A stretch of DNA of 64,000 nt from Leptodactylus fallax (GCA_947044405.1 CAMRHE010000063.1:7470001-7534000), one strand, 5' to 3'. Shown: positions 1-11,444, numbered from the stretch's first letter. The notes: generated by a model from the letters alone, not told the origin. Made by a program: numbers and translations.

Positions 1-55
1 TCACTTCCTGCAAAGAAGAATAAGAAGGCAGCCATGTTTTTGAAGTCTGGCTGTC
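1..55. repeat. Truncated foldback element arm at window edge
   Basis: The first 55 bases resemble one arm of the complete TTAA-flanked foldback element at 49995-50169: both carry a TCACTTCCTG box followed by an AGCAGCCATGTTTT-like box. The other arm would lie outside the window. Confidence 0.4.
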
Positions 56-94
56 AGATACCTGCAGATGTTATATTGATGACAGAAACATGGA

Positions 95-400
95 TTTAAT
101 ATTCCCCCCTATTGTCCCACACAGTTTAATGCCCCCACATAGGATATTGGCCCCCATACATCATAATGGCCCATCACTTCCTCTAGACAGTATAAATGCC
201 CCCATCACTGTCCCCGTGCAGTATAATGGCCCCAGCACTTCCCCTGTACAATATAATGCCCCCTATTACTGTCCCATCAGTAAAATGGCCCCATCAATGT
301 CCCCCATCAGTGGTCTCCATCACTGCCCCAACACAATGACCCTCATCAGTGGCCCCCACGCAGTAGCCAGACCTCCATCAGTGTCCCCAACACTCCCTGT
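95..400. repeat. Degenerate GC-rich tandem repeat (TATAATG-CCCC core)
   Basis: About eight to ten imperfect units of roughly 28-36 bases repeat a core like CAGTATAATGGCCCC. The 105-residue open frame here only reflects the C-rich, stop-poor repeat. The same core recurs at 2520-2945, at 33660-33930 and, inverted, at about 5830-6090 and 7080-7190. Confidence 0.6.
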
Positions 401-517
401 CCTCTAGTAGCTTCCGATACCTGGAGATTACCAGAACAGATGATCTGTGCGGGGTCCGGAAGTCAGAGTCCCACAGATCATATACTGATTCCCTATCCTG
501 TGGACAACCTTTATGCT

Positions 518-735
518 AAGGCCCCACGTAACGAAACGTAGCTATAAAACCCTGCGGAAAAAAACACAGCAAAAATGCATTGCATTTTTTCTGCAACATT
601 TTTCATTAAGTTTTTGCTGCATTTTTTTCTTCCCCTATTAAATATATAGGGGGAAGGCTTGCAATTCTGCAACTAAAATGAACATGCTGCATAAAATACA
701 CCTTTTTTTTTTGCCGCGGGGGCTCTAACCTTAAA
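518..735. repeat. Foldback MITE, 'gccccacgt' family (degenerate)
   Basis: Begins with TAAGGCCCCACGTAACG and ends in a degenerate GCGGGGGCTCTAACCTT. The interior is rich in AAAACGC/TGCAGC-like words. The best-preserved relative in the window is at 41079-41303, where both arms are nearly perfect. Confidence 0.5.
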
Positions 736-1053
736 GGGGTTTTCCAGATTCATAATATTGATGGTCTATTCTTAGGCTACATGTACACAACCTCTGTCAT
801 GTTCGGGTCTGTGAAAAACGAAAGAGGTTGCACACAGATGGTATCCATCATTTGATGGAAAAATTGGACCATATTATTTGATAGTATGAGACTGAGCCGC
901 ATTATTGTCCAAAAAAGGACCTTTAATGAATTTTGCGTTTTATTCCCACAGTCTCCACATGGACCCGTGGATATCACAGTTGTCTGTATGAGGCCATAGA
1001 AGGTAATGGGTCCACGTGTTATCCAGATATCACAGGGACCAAAAGTACAGCCC

Positions 1054-1528
1054 TTAAAGGGGTTGTCCAGGCTAAAACATTATTTTTTAATTTGGCCAGG
1101 AGAGATGAAAAAAATAAAAAAAAAAATATATACTCACCTGTCCCCAGATCTGGTCCTTCTGCTCGGCTGTCTTCTTGGAGTGGAATTCCTCGCTGTCTGT
1201 GACGTCCCGGGTCCCTTCCGCTGAGGCTACTGATTGGCCTCAATGTTCACGTGACCATTGAGGCCGGCCTCAGCAGCCAATGTAAGGGACCCGGGGTTGT
1301 CACAAGTAGGACGTTTCCGGGTCCCTTCCTTAGGCTGCTGAGGCCTCAGCAGTTATGTGTGGTGTCCGCCACAATACATCAATGGAGATGCAGGCCCACA
1401 CCTCGCTGGGAGGCACCGGAGCATTGGGGACAGGTGAGTATGTTTTTTTTTTTTTTGTTGTTGTTTTTTATTTTCACCTTCCCTGGCCCCATTACAAAAT
1501 AAAATTTTAGCCTGGACAACCCCTTTAA
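1054..1528. mobile_element. TTAA-flanked foldback MITE with long T tract
   Basis: TTAA is present at 1054-1057 and 1525-1528. Just inside, AGGGGTTGTCCAGGCTAAAA is mirrored by TTTTAGCCTGGACAACCCCT. TTAA target duplication is the hallmark of piggyBac-type transposition, so this is probably a non-autonomous piggyBac-like element; no transposase is encoded. A consensus splice donor (CAG|GTGAGTA) lies at 1431-1440 in the right arm, and its mirror lies near 1133 in the left arm. Confidence 0.75.
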
Positions 1529-1539
1529 GAATGGCTGGC

Positions 1540-1740
1540 CGAGTAGGTGCTGAGAAAGGCACTCGGATCACATGACATCCAAGTGTCATCCGAGTGCCTT
1601 CCATGCTACACTAATTTCTATGGGGCGTTCCGTTCCGATTTCACAGAATAGGATAGCACCTGCTTTATAATTATTGTTTCGGAACGGAGCATCAGAGCCC
1701 CCCTTGTCCGGCACATTCAGTTGTGTGCATGAGGCCTTAG
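1540..1740. repeat. Half copy of a foldback element
   Basis: Words such as ATCCGAGTGCCTTCCATG and TTCTATGGGGCGTTCCGTTCC match the arm organisation of the better copy at 63000-63173. The mirror arm is poorly preserved. Confidence 0.4.
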
Positions 1741-2398
1741 ACATTTGTGATAAATGAGATCTATACAGATCATATACAGGGTGATGTCATCACACGCGGC
1801 CAAGCACTATGTTCTATGAGCTATAGGGCCCAGGTATAGCTTTTTTACCAGGACTCTTCTGTGCTTCATAGGAATGATACACTGAGGAATAGTTCACGAT
1901 ACAACAAGCATGCCTTATATATAAAAACACATTCCGCCAATATAAAAACATAAAAGCCATTAGCAGATACAGACATTATGTTGTCTCCAATCAGCATTCC
2001 TTAACATATTACTTTCATTTCCTTCTAAGTGATTACGGGTTCATAAAAAGTTTACACAAGACGTTTTTTCTTCCTCCCTATCACATTTTTTTCTTAATCT
2101 TGGTGTCGAAGACAATAATGTAATCAAATAAATGCTAATGCAAAAAAGAGAAATTACCCGACTCGCCATAGTTATTTAATTACAGAATATTAGGCTTGTG
2201 TACGATAGGAGTCCTACTAAATTACACCGCTAGATTCCAGGAAAATTGCACCATTATATCTTTCCGTGGTAAGTGCTGGTTATCTGCCGGAGGGAAGAAG
2301 AAGGACACCAATTACTAATAACAGTACAGTATTAGCATTCGTAAGGTTATCGTCCACTCCATTATTGTGAGAGTATATATCCCCCACCAGGACATTCT
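1741..2398. other. Intergenic stretch, no gene seen
   Basis: AT-rich, apparently low-copy sequence with no open frame or repeat structure that I recognise. Confidence 0.5.
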
Positions 2399-2400
2399 GC

Positions 2401-3272
2401 ATACCTCCCAACAGAAAGAGAGACAGAATGTGCGGTACGCACTGTTCCACTGTTCACTGTGGCAAATTTAGCCCCACTTACTCCTACTTTGACTCTGCCC
2501 ATTCCCATCCATTTCTCTTGTCCCCCACACAGTATAATGCCCCTACAGTCACCCCCACATTATAATGTCATCCTCCTGGCGCTCCCACAGTTTACTGTCC
2601 CCCTCCATCTGCCCCAGTTTAATGTCCCCCTCATCTGACCCCCCAGTTTAATGTCCCCCTCATCTGGCCCCCCAGCATAATGTCCCCCTTATCAGGCCCC
2701 ACAGTTCAATGTCCCCCTCATCTGCCCCCACAGTCTCATGTACTTCTCATCTGGCCCCACAGTTTAATGTCCCTCTTCATATGCCCCCACAGTTTATTGT
2801 CTCCCTTATCTGGCCCCCAGTTTAATGTCCCCTTATCTGGCCTCCATGTTTAATGTCCCCCTCATCTGACCCTCCAGTTTAATGTCCCCCTCATCTGACC
2901 CCCAGTGTAATGTCCCCCTCATCTGTCCCCACAGTTTAAAGTTTTCCTGCTGGTAACAAACATAAAAACCACTGATACTCACCTCTCCTCGCTCCCCTGC
3001 TGCTCTGTCTGAGTTCTGTTCTCTCTGAGTCTTCAGGGAGCTGCAGGCATGATGTGAGTGACGTCATCACATTGTGCCTACAGCTCCCAGGGCCGGAGCA
3101 CACAGGGGGCAGAGCAGTGACGACTGCTCATGATTCACCACTGTATTCAACTCATCTGTGTCCAGAGAGGACGCAGATGAATTGAAGCTGGGACATACTG
3201 TACCTCCCACCGACCGGGACAGGACCTGGAATCCGGGACTGTCCCACTGAATCCAGGATGATTGGGAGGTAT
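2401..3272. mobile_element. Putative non-autonomous DNA element carrying a GC-rich minisatellite
   Basis: The left end ATACCTCCCAA (2401-2411) is mirrored by TTGGGAGGTAT (3262-3272). I recognise this terminal box as frequent in frog repeats. The interior holds a tandem array at 2520-2945. The 146-residue minus-strand frame at 3067-3507 crosses the element boundary and has no recognisable domain. Confidence 0.5.
2520..2945. repeat. Degenerate minisatellite, TTTAATGTCCCCCTCATCTG units
   Basis: About 14 imperfect copies of a 28-30 base unit containing GTTTAATGTCCCCCTCATCT and CCCCACA. It lies wholly within the inverted-end element at 2401-3272. Confidence 0.75.
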
Positions 3273-3485
3273 GTATTCTGTGTGTAGCACTGACTAAAAA
3301 TTGTGGAGAGAAAAGTCCTGTAAGCATTTTTTGGGCGTAAACCCGGCATACCCCATTATGGTCCATGGGGTCTGCAGGTTTCCGCGGTAACCGCTTCTTA
3401 AGGAGATTGGGTTTCCACTTTTCATGTCCCCAAGCAAACCCAAAAATCAGAAACCCCAACGCAGGTGTGAACCTAGCATAACTAT

Positions 3486-3905
3486 ACCATACAACAGTGA
3501 TGGCCAACCTTTTGAGCTCGGTGTGTCAAAATTCGTAAAAAAAAACGAGCGTAACTCAGGTGGTATGTCACTTCTACAAAAATCCATAATTTTGTGATAT
3601 TTGTAGCTCTAATAACAAAAAGTTATATTTTTAATATACGTATTGTATTTAATAAAGCAAAAACAAATAATTCTTTACCTTACCGCTCAGTGACTTTTTT
3701 GTTGCTGAATTTTATTTGCTAAATCTTCAATTGAAGGTTGGTATTTTGTACACTTCAAGACCAGTGAGGTCTTGGCTGAGTTAACTGTCTCTGATGGGGT
3801 GTTCTTCTCCCCCAGTATTGCTGAGTGGTAACTGTTTTGGGGCACACTGGCAGCAGGGTGAGATTTTGGTTGCCGCTTTAATGGCTGGGGTGTAAGGAGC
3901 ACACA
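3486..3905 (-). pseudogene. hAT-type element end with a possible transposase C-terminal relic
   Basis: The end CAGTGATGGCCAACCTTTT at 3486 resembles the terminus of the hAT element at 33333. Inside it, a minus-strand frame of 71 residues (3687-3902) ends in CTKYQPSIEDLANKIQQQKSH-like residues, a basic and glutamine-rich tail ending in SH that resembles hAT-superfamily transposase C-termini. No dimerisation domain or BED zinc finger is visible, and the opposite terminus was not found. This is therefore read as a truncated relic. The transposase reading is inference from tail similarity alone. Confidence 0.35.
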
Positions 3906-4734
3906 CGCCTGAGGTGACTCTCCTATCCCTCTGTAGTCACTGGAATGGACCTTGGTCCAGCCGTCTGCTGCTGACAGGGCAACTGTGGGACACAGTTTTA
4001 GTGTTCCCAGCTGTCTGGGTGCAATTCTGCAATAAATTTAGTGCAGGTGGGAGCTCTGGTTTCACTGCCTAACCCTAACACCAACTTCACTAATGGAGGT
4101 AAGATGGCCGCCGTTCACGTAGCGCTCTCAGCAGGAAGCAGAATTGCCCTGCCTCTGGATGCTGTCAGCTTGCTGTGTGTCAGCTACAAACATCTGTGTG
4201 TCACCTGTCCGCGCCATACAACATTTTCTGGCAGTTGTCCAGGAAGGACAGTACATCAGGGCGGTCATGTCCCCTACTGTGAAAGAACACCCGTTTTGGT
4301 GACGCAAGCACAAAAATGCGGCGCCAAGCTACTTTTTGTGATGCGACTGGCACATATGGTGCCCACATCACAGAGAGACATGCCCAGGACTCTTTTAGGA
4401 GTCTGGAAGGAGTTCCCTAATTTAAGGAACCTCCTGGACATTCTAGGATTTTTGGCAGTAAATTGATGGCTTTGCATTTTATTTCATTCATTTCATCTGT
4501 CTTGTGTCTTGTCAATCTAGTTTTTCTACAAACTAGATTAAAGCAGCAATCTGATTGGTTATGGGCATCTGTTCTGCTTCTGCCCTTGTTGTACATGTGG
4601 CCTAGAAAGTTTTTGGTACCAAGTAGCTTTGTAAAACCTCTCTTTCCCTTAACAATAAGCTGATCACAAAGTGTTCCCATGCTGGGACCTCTAGTCATCA
4701 GCCGTAATCTGTGGGGAAGCCTGGCAGTAAGGAT

Positions 4735-4968
4735 ATAGTCACATCTTATTCATGACCGTTTTGCATCCATGGGCACTCATTTTCATGGATCTCTTATGGG
4801 AATGAGTCTATGAGGGATCAGTGAAAAACATCAAGAAATAGGACACCCTTTTTTTTTTGTGATAGTCCGTTGAAATGGACTGTAAAAAAATGGAAATGTG
4901 AATAGTTTGATTGCACTAAATGTGTTTTAAAAATGGTCATGATGGTCATGTGAATAAGGTCTGAGTGT
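4735..4968. repeat. Foldback MITE, 'acacgacc' family
   Basis: Starts with TATTCATGACCGTTTTGCATCC and closes with GTCATGTGAATAAGGTCTGA. The partial mirror symmetry of these ends, plus a central GGAT/ATCC block, recurs at 10467-10714, 44850-45152, 45524-45652 and 61134-61383. Confidence 0.5.
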
Positions 4969-5242
4969 TCTACTTCCTTGCAGCACCACCACAGGCTAGA
5001 ATAAGAATTACAGTGTCCAATACAGAGTCCAATCACATCAAGGGGTTGTTTTTGTAATGTAGGACAGGATAAGTCCTCCAGTGAGATGCTTTAGGTAACA
5101 GCTGTCCACTCTGGCTGAGAGATGAGGATACTCAACAGAGGACCCCCTCTAGTAACCCTCTAGTATGGTAGTAGTCCCCTCTAGCATGGTACAGGAAAAT
5201 GGTTTTCTGAAGTAGACAATCTCTATAACACAAAACTTACAC

Positions 5243-5462
5243 TAGGTTCACACTAGTGTTTGGGTTCCACATGGGGACCTGAAAGATGGAGACCCTCTCC
5301 GCTTAAAAAATGGTTACAAGCGGAAACCCGCAGACCCCATAGACTATAATAATTTCAGTATAAAACCAGCAGAGAGAAAAGTCCTCCTTGCAAAACTTTT
5401 CTCTCTGCTGATTTTAAGCGGATTCTGTGGCGGAGTTGCCAATGCAAGTGTGAATCCAGCCT
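5243..5462. repeat. Foldback MITE, 'ggttcacactag' family
   Basis: Opens with TAGGTTCACACTAGTGTTTG and closes with CAAGTGTGAATCCAGCC, about 220 bases apart, with GCGGAAACCC/AAGCGGATT mirrored words inside. Related copies lie at 8585-8810, 29093-29455, 35289-35562, 42356-42565, 45279-45520 and 61565-61783. Confidence 0.6.
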
Positions 5463-5829
5463 TTCCAGAGGTGTAGCTAGCGGGGGGGCAGAAGGGGCGG
5501 CTGCCCCGGGCCCACTGAGTCTTTGGGGGACCACTCCGGGGCCGCCATTAATACATCCTTTATGTCTAACTAGATCGGTGTCGGCAGTTACATTGCTTCC
5601 TGGTGCTTAACTGTCTTGTAAACCGCAAGCCAATACAGGCGCCGAGACCACAGACGGATGTTCTGTTTCACAGCACGGGTGGCGCAATGACATCACAACA
5701 TCGCGCCGCCCGCGCTCAGACACTGACGCCCTGTGCTTGGACAGGGAAGAAGCGGCGGCTCCATTCATCAGCATCGCAAGTAGGTGAGTGTGACTTTTTT
5801 TTGTGTGTATATTAATAGTATAAGGGGTG

Positions 5830-6090
5830 GATAGGAGGGGGAAATATAACTATAAAGGGAGGATTCATTAGGGGGCATTATATGACGATGGGGGGTCCTT
5901 TAAATAAGGGTTATTGGGGGGTATTATTAATACAAGGGGGGGAGGTTATTTATATAAGGAGCCATTAGGGGGCATCATTTATATTAGGAGGCATTCTGAA
6001 CATAAGGGGGGTGGTCATTGATATAAGGGGTCATTAGAGGTGCAGTATTTATGTCCGGGGCAATCAGGGGCATAATATGAGGGTCAATTA
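5830..6090. repeat. Degenerate G-rich tandem array, left half
   Basis: Imperfect units such as TTAGGGGGCATTATAT and GGGGGGTATTATTAATA repeat every 30-40 bases. The array resumes at about 7080-7190, so the material between has been inserted into it. Read on the minus strand, the core is the ATAATGCCCCC word of the arrays at 95, 2520 and 33660. Confidence 0.6.
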
Positions 6091-6123
6091 ATTTAATGAA
6101 AGTGGCACTTGGGCTTTATTAAG

Positions 6124-6709
6124 ACTAATGCCTCACGTAGCCGGCTGCAGCAAAAAAAGCGCTGCAGGAAAAACCATGGCGGTAACATTGTGGTTTTTCC
6201 CGCAGCGCTTTTCACAGAAGGTCCGCAGAGATTTCCCCTGTGGACTTTCTGTTTTCAATACACCTATATGGAAACCGCCAGTGTTTCCATAGGTATAATT
6301 GATATGCTGCAATTTCCAAAACTGCAACGGTTTTGGAAATCACAGTGCGTCTGCTGCACATATTTTTCCGCAATGTGTGGAGAGGATTTACTAGAATGCC
6401 ACGGTTTTTTTTTTCTGTGGGTTTTCGCCACAAGGGGCCACATCCCATCCCCACTTTGCAGTAAAACATGCCCAGCGGAAACGCTGCGATTTACAAAACA
6501 GTCGCAGTTTTGGAAATCGCAGCATGTCAATTATGCCTACGGAAATGCCGGCGGTTTCCCTATAGATATAATTGAAGCAGAAAGTCCGCAAAGGAAACCT
6601 CTGTGAATTTTCTGTGCAAAGTGCTGCAGGAAAAACCGCGATGCGTCACTGCCGCGGTTTTTCCCACAGCTGTTTTTTGCTGTGGGACGCCACGTGGGGC
6701 CTTAGGCTT
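6124..6709. mobile_element. Nested 'gccccacgt' family foldback element(s)
   Basis: TAATGCCTCACGTAGCCGGC opens the block and GACGCCACGTGGGGCCTTAGGC closes it. Repeated inverted words (GCTGCAGGAAAAACC, TTTTGGAAATCGCAG) indicate one long or two merged copies. It interrupts the G-rich array. Open frames here on both strands come from the palindrome. Confidence 0.55.
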
Positions 6710-7079
6710 AAGATGTTTTCCAGCTCATTTTTATTGATGGTCTATCCTCAGAATAAATCATCAATAAGAGATAAGTGATTCCCCACTGATCAGCTGTATG
6801 AAGGGGCTATGGCACCTGTGTATATCACACGCTGTCTGTTTATAGTGACCGTGTGATGTCATTCCAGCCTTGTCACATAGACGTGTATAGGACGAGGCTG
6901 TAGTTACATGACATGGCCGCTATGAGATGAATGACACTATGTAAATAGAGAAGGGGTCACGGCACTTACACAGGTACCATGGTTCATTCAAACAGCTGAT
7001 CCTGGGGGTCCCGGGTATTGGAACCCCAATATTTTTTTCCCTTGTTTTGATTTTCCCTTTTCAATTAGGAAATACCTGG

Positions 7080-7190
7080 GACATTATTAATAAGGGGCAC
7101 TATTTAAAGGGGGTGCACAGGGAAGTTATTAATTTAAAGATTCACTTGGGGGTATTATTCATTATGGGGGGTATATTATATATTTTATAA
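7080..7190. repeat. Degenerate G-rich tandem array, right half
   Basis: GGACATTATTAATAAGGGGC and GGGGGTATTATTCATTATGG continue the array seen at 5830-6090 beyond the nested insertion. Confidence 0.5.
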
Positions 7191-8084
7191 TTGGGTAGCA
7201 GCAGGATGGGTGTGCAGGTGAGGACAATGTGGGTCAGGTGCCTGGAAAAGTGAGGAGCCAAAGATGTCTGTGTTGCAAACTTTACAGAGACTGGAAGAAG
7301 TGGTCATGGCCGTCCAGATAAAAGAGATGGGGAATGTGAAGGATTAGTCAGAGACGTCACCGGTAAGTCACTAAATGTTACTGCCCTGTATTCACCTAAA
7401 TTGAGCCTTGTGTAGAGCTGCTATATACCACTATACGCTCATCGTATACTGATAGTATCGGTATACGAACATGTCCAAGTTGGGGGCCCACTTGGACATG
7501 TTCGCCCCCCTGTGCTGAACCCCTAGCTATGCCTCTGAGCCTTGCATATGAGTATATAAATATAAATGTTGAGAAAAAGTAGATTTTCAATGGAACGCAG
7601 TAGCTGATTTTGTCAAAATCCGCTTGCGGAATTTGGAATTTGGTCCTGCCCAATAAAAGCAAAATAGGCAAAATACAGTGGCACTCTTTTCCAAGTTCCG
7701 CTTTAAATTCAGCGTCAAACTCTGCATCAGTTTTTGTCAAGCAGAAAAAATCTGCTTCAAATTCCTGAAGCAGAAATTTTGTGCTTGACAAATTCAGCAT
7801 CAAATCCTACATGTGAATACTCCCTAAGAACTACACAGGCCCAGATTTACTAGTGTGGTTATGACTAGACACTGGCGTAAACATGGCATATCTTTAAAGC
7901 AATATCTAGTTTGGGTTAAAAAATTTTGACATGCTAGGCAAGTGGGGTCTTCAGAAAGGGGGCGAGGCTTAAATGTACCATAATGCAACATAAATGCATC
8001 AAAATAGTGTTCGAAAATTCTGGCTGATAGTAAGCCAACTAAAAGCTGGTATAAAAATGAACTGGGCAGTCTAGAGATGCCCCA

Positions 8085-8425
8085 TACTTATATAGTAGAT
8101 GAGCTTGGATGAAGACATCAGTCCATCAAGTCCAACCTATAACCCTACAGTCCCCAACAGTGTTGATCCAGAGGAAGGCAAAAAACCCCATGAGGCTTAT
8201 GCCAAATGCCCCATTTCATGGGAAAAAAATTCCTTCCCGACTCCAATCTGGCAATCAGTATAAAACCCTGGATCAACGTGCCCTTAAAATCTAGAACCCA
8301 TAACCCGTAATATTGTTCTGTTCGAGAAAGGCATCCAGGCCCTCTTTGAACTTGTTCAATGAATCCACTATCACCACTTCCTGGGGCAGAGAGTCCCATA
8401 GCCTCGCTGTTCTTACTGTAAAAAA
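8085..8425. repeat. Interspersed repeat common in frog genomes (class unassigned)
   Basis: The stretch containing AAGTCCAACCTATAACCCTA, GATCCAGAGGAAGGCAAAAA and TTCCTTCCCGACTCC is one I recognise as a widespread amphibian interspersed repeat. I cannot assign a class. The 123-residue minus-strand frame here has no domain. Confidence 0.55.
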
Positions 8426-8584
8426 TCATCCAGCATGAGCCACTGTGATAAATCTGGCAGATTTTCAGGCTGCCTTGATACAGTCTAACCATTAATACAT
8501 CTGGGCCAGTGTCCACTCACATCATTGGGTTGTTTGTGTAACATAGAACAGGATAGGTCCTCCATAGAGAGAGAGACACTCTGA

Positions 8585-8810
8585 GGCTAGGTTCACATCT
8601 GCGCTGGGCTCTCCGTCATAAGGGTCTGCCAGGGGATCCAAGCAATGGAGAGCCGGACCGCTAAAACATCAGTTACTGGCAGACCCAATTGACTATTAAC
8701 CGGGTGTCCACCATTTTCATACCGAAAGCGGCCGAGAGAAAAGTCTTCTGTACAGGACTTTCTGCGGTGGTATCTCCAAAAGACTCTGGTACAGATGTGA
8801 ACCTAGCCTT
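8585..8810. repeat. Foldback MITE, 'ggttcacactag' family
   Basis: AGGCTAGGTTCACATCTGCG is mirrored by CAGATGTGAACCTAGCCTT, with about 226 bases between the outer ends. Confidence 0.65.
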
Positions 8811-9534
8811 AGTAACTGCTGTCCACTGTAGTCAAGAGCTGAGGATTTTCAACCCCCCCACCCCTCAATTAATCCAGAATTCCCTAGTATGGTATATGAA
8901 AAAAGTCTTTTGAACTAGGCAATCCCTTTAAGGCAAAACTTGCATAGACAAATCTAGACGTCGAGAAGTAGATTTTAGAACATTTACAAATTCATTTAAT
9001 GAAAAAAGTCAAATAAAAAGACACATGTGGGGCTCGGGCCGCTCGGCAGGGTGTCGTAATATAAAAGAAATCTGCAATGAGTGGTATCCGTGAGTGGAAA
9101 TGATCCTGCACGAAGGTGTATTTAAACATCAGGTTCAGAAGTTGAAGTCATAAACTCGCTGCATGACGACGGCTAATGCGGCTCTTTAGTCATAGTTCAT
9201 TTCTATCAGCTGTAATTTGTGTTATCAGGAGCAGATTTTACATATTAGGATCACTTGATTGAGACTTCCGCAGGTAATGCATTCTGTCATATGCAGGTTG
9301 TGAACCCAAAAGTGACATCTACTGTGCGGCATAATTGCTTCTACCTTCATTATACACTTACCCAGATTTTACTATTAAAGGACCAAGGGAAAAAAAACTT
9401 TTTGGATAAACTTATTTCGAAATGTTACTTGTTTTTGGAGTCTACTTCCATTTTATTTCCAGAACTTTCCGAAGAAATGTTGCACTAACTTTCATTATGC
9501 AAAATAGTATATATTGGGGGAACTCATCGATCCC

Positions 9535-9811
9535 TTCGCAGTGTTTTTCTCTGCGGACTTCCTGCACATATTATACCTATACAGAAAACGCCAGCATTTC
9601 CGCAGATATTATTGGCATGCTGTAATTTCCAAAAACATGGGCGGCTTTGAAAACGCAGTTTTTCTGCTGTGGATTATATTTTTGCACTGACTGCATGGGA
9701 TTAGCCAGAATCCCATTCACTTTACAGGTAATGTAAAATGCAGCATTTTTTGCTACAGCGTTTCTGCCATTACCAAAACACTACATTTTGGCAACGTGGG
9801 GCCCCAGCCTT
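9535..9811. repeat. Degenerate 'gccccacgt' family foldback element
   Basis: The right end GCAACGTGGGGCCCCAGCCTT and interior GGAAATCGCAG-like words match the family. The left end is decayed. Confidence 0.4.
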
Positions 9812-9850
9812 ACAGAATTCTTGGAGAGTTGACAAGTATTTACTTATATA

Positions 9851-10111
9851 TAATAATAATAATACGTTGTATTTATATAGCGCCAACATATTCCGCAGCA
9901 CTGTACAATTTGTAGGGTTCAAGTACTGATAAAAAAGATACATTACAAAGAAATAGTCAAATCACACACTGGGACTGAGGGCCCTGCTCACAAGAGCTTA
10001 CAATCTATGAGGTAGAGGGGGTGACACAGGAGGTAGCAGGGGCGGCATCGGAGGTAGCATTGCTTATACAATGGTCAGACAATTCTGTAATAGAGGTTAC
10101 TGTCATTACAC
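9851..10111 (-). mobile_element. Short retroelement with L2-type LINE tail
   Basis: On the minus strand this unit starts GTGTAATGACAGTAACC and ends in GGCGCTATATAAATAC followed by an imperfect TTA tail. A GGCGCTATATAAATAAA box followed by a short microsatellite is the known 3' end of L2-clade LINEs and of SINEs that borrow that tail. The copy at 10864-11120 has the same 5' end in the opposite orientation. Confidence 0.65.
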
Positions 10112-10466
10112 ATATATAAAGCTGTATGAGCCGTCACCAGTCGTGTCCTTTAACGTGCAGATGGTGCCTGGACATATAAAGTTAGTCTGATACGGCATCA
10201 TATCCTGTGGGGTAATGCGGGAGCGTGAACAGAGGAGGGTACGTATTAGGGATTCTAACTACGGAAGGGTTTACTTATTGATAATCTGTCCTGTGTGTAA
10301 AGCGATAACAAGAACATATCTTTCGACTTATTGAATGGTCAAAGAGGGACACTTAGGGTTCCACTCTTGACTGTCTCCATAGATTTGAATGGAGTGCTCC
10401 TTTCAAGCAGGGGAGCTATGACATCCACATTCTGGAGATCTGAGAGTTACCCTATGGATAGGGTAT

Positions 10467-10714
10467 AAGGCTATATTCACACGACCGTCTTGCACCCGAG
10501 GGGCAGTCGTTTTCACGGAACCCCCATACATCTTTGTGTATGGAGGGGTTCGTGAAAATGGTCAAACATAGGACATGACCTATATTCTGACAATCTGTTA
10601 TAATGGACCATCAAAATAACGGTCATGTGAATAACTCCCAATTCACTGACATAGAATTCAATGTTGCTATGTGACGCCCGTTATAAAAAAACACAGTTGT
10701 GTAAATATAGCTTT
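10467..10714. repeat. Foldback MITE, 'acacgacc' family
   Basis: AAGGCTATATTCACACGACC is mirrored by GTTGTGTAAATATAGCTTTA. It lies between the two L2-tailed elements. Confidence 0.65.
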
Positions 10715-10863
10715 AGTGTCAAGCGCATTAATGAAATGAGACAGGTTCTAATATACAGTTAGGAACTAAATAAAAAGTTTATTAATGCACATCTATATAA
10801 TAGGGACAGAGGGACTGGGGTCAAAAGTAGGGACTGTCCCTTCAAAAGAGGGACACTTGGGAG

Positions 10864-11120
10864 GTGTAATGACAGTAACTCTATTACAGAATTGTCTGAC
10901 CATTGTACAAACAATGCTACCTCCGATGCTGCCCCTGCTACCTCTTGTGTCACCCCCTCTACCTCATAGATTGTAAGCTCTTGCGAGCAGGGCCCTCAGT
11001 CCCATTGTGTGAATTGACTATTTCTTTGTAATGTATCTTTTTTGTCTGTACTTGAACCCTACAAATTGTACAGTGCTGTGGAATATGTTGGCGCTATATA
11101 AATAAAATGTATTATTATTA
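10864..11120 (+). mobile_element. Short retroelement with L2-type LINE tail
   Basis: Begins GTGTAATGACAGTAACTC and ends GGCGCTATATAAATAAAATG plus an ATTATTATTA tail. It is roughly 90% alike, by eye, to the inverted copy at 9851-10111. The shared 5' start argues for a real short element rather than random 5' truncation of a LINE. Confidence 0.7.
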
Positions 11121-11129
11121 TATATTTAT

Positions 11130-11140
<11 letters not shown>

Positions 11141-11176
<36 letters not shown>
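11141..11176. repeat. (TA)n microsatellite
   Basis: An alternating TA run directly abuts the Tc1 element. TA is the target of this superfamily, so the array is a natural landing site. Confidence 0.9.
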
Positions 11177-11444
11177 CAGTACAGACCAAAAGTTTGGACA
11201 CACCTTCTCATTCCAAGAGTTTTCTGTATTTTCATGACTATAAAAATTGTAGATTCACACTGAAGGCATCAAAACTATGAATTAACACATGTGGAATTAT
11301 ATACTTAACAAAAAAGTGTGAAACAACTGAAAATATGTCTTATATTCTAGGTTCTTCAAAGTAGCCACCTTTTGCTTTGATTACTGCTTTGCACACTCTT
11401 GGCATTCTCTTGATGAGCTTCAAGAGGTAGTCACCTGAAATGGT
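11177..11444. repeat. Left terminal inverted repeat of the DD38E Tc1 element
   Basis: This 268-base arm is mirrored by 12539-12806. It runs past the transposase stop codon and contains the last 34 codons plus the stop (11340-11444 on the minus strand). Confidence 0.9.

Larger units (their letters stand above)
5466..7537. mobile_element. Non-autonomous hAT-like element, 2.07 kb, with 8-bp target duplication
   Basis: The left end CAGAGGTGTAGCTAG is matched by the inverted right end (CTAGCTATGCCTCTG), 13 of 15 bases. It is flanked by AGCCTTTC (5458-5465) and AGCCTTGC (7538-7545), an 8-base duplication with one mismatch, as expected of hAT transposition. The interior is a degenerate GGGGGCATTATAT tandem array plus a nested foldback block at about 6124-6709. 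No transposase is visible. A 174 bp relative with the same end lies at 25661-25834. Confidence 0.65.

Noticed and set aside
90..407. 105-residue proline-rich frame
   Set aside because: It is a by-product of C-rich tandem units lacking stops.
3067..3507. 146-residue minus-strand frame
   Set aside because: It crosses an element boundary and a foldback MITE, and shows no domain or conserved motif.
4041..4466. 141-residue + strand frame
   Set aside because: No domain is recognised, overlapping frames of similar length exist on the minus strand, and it lies next to an hAT relic.
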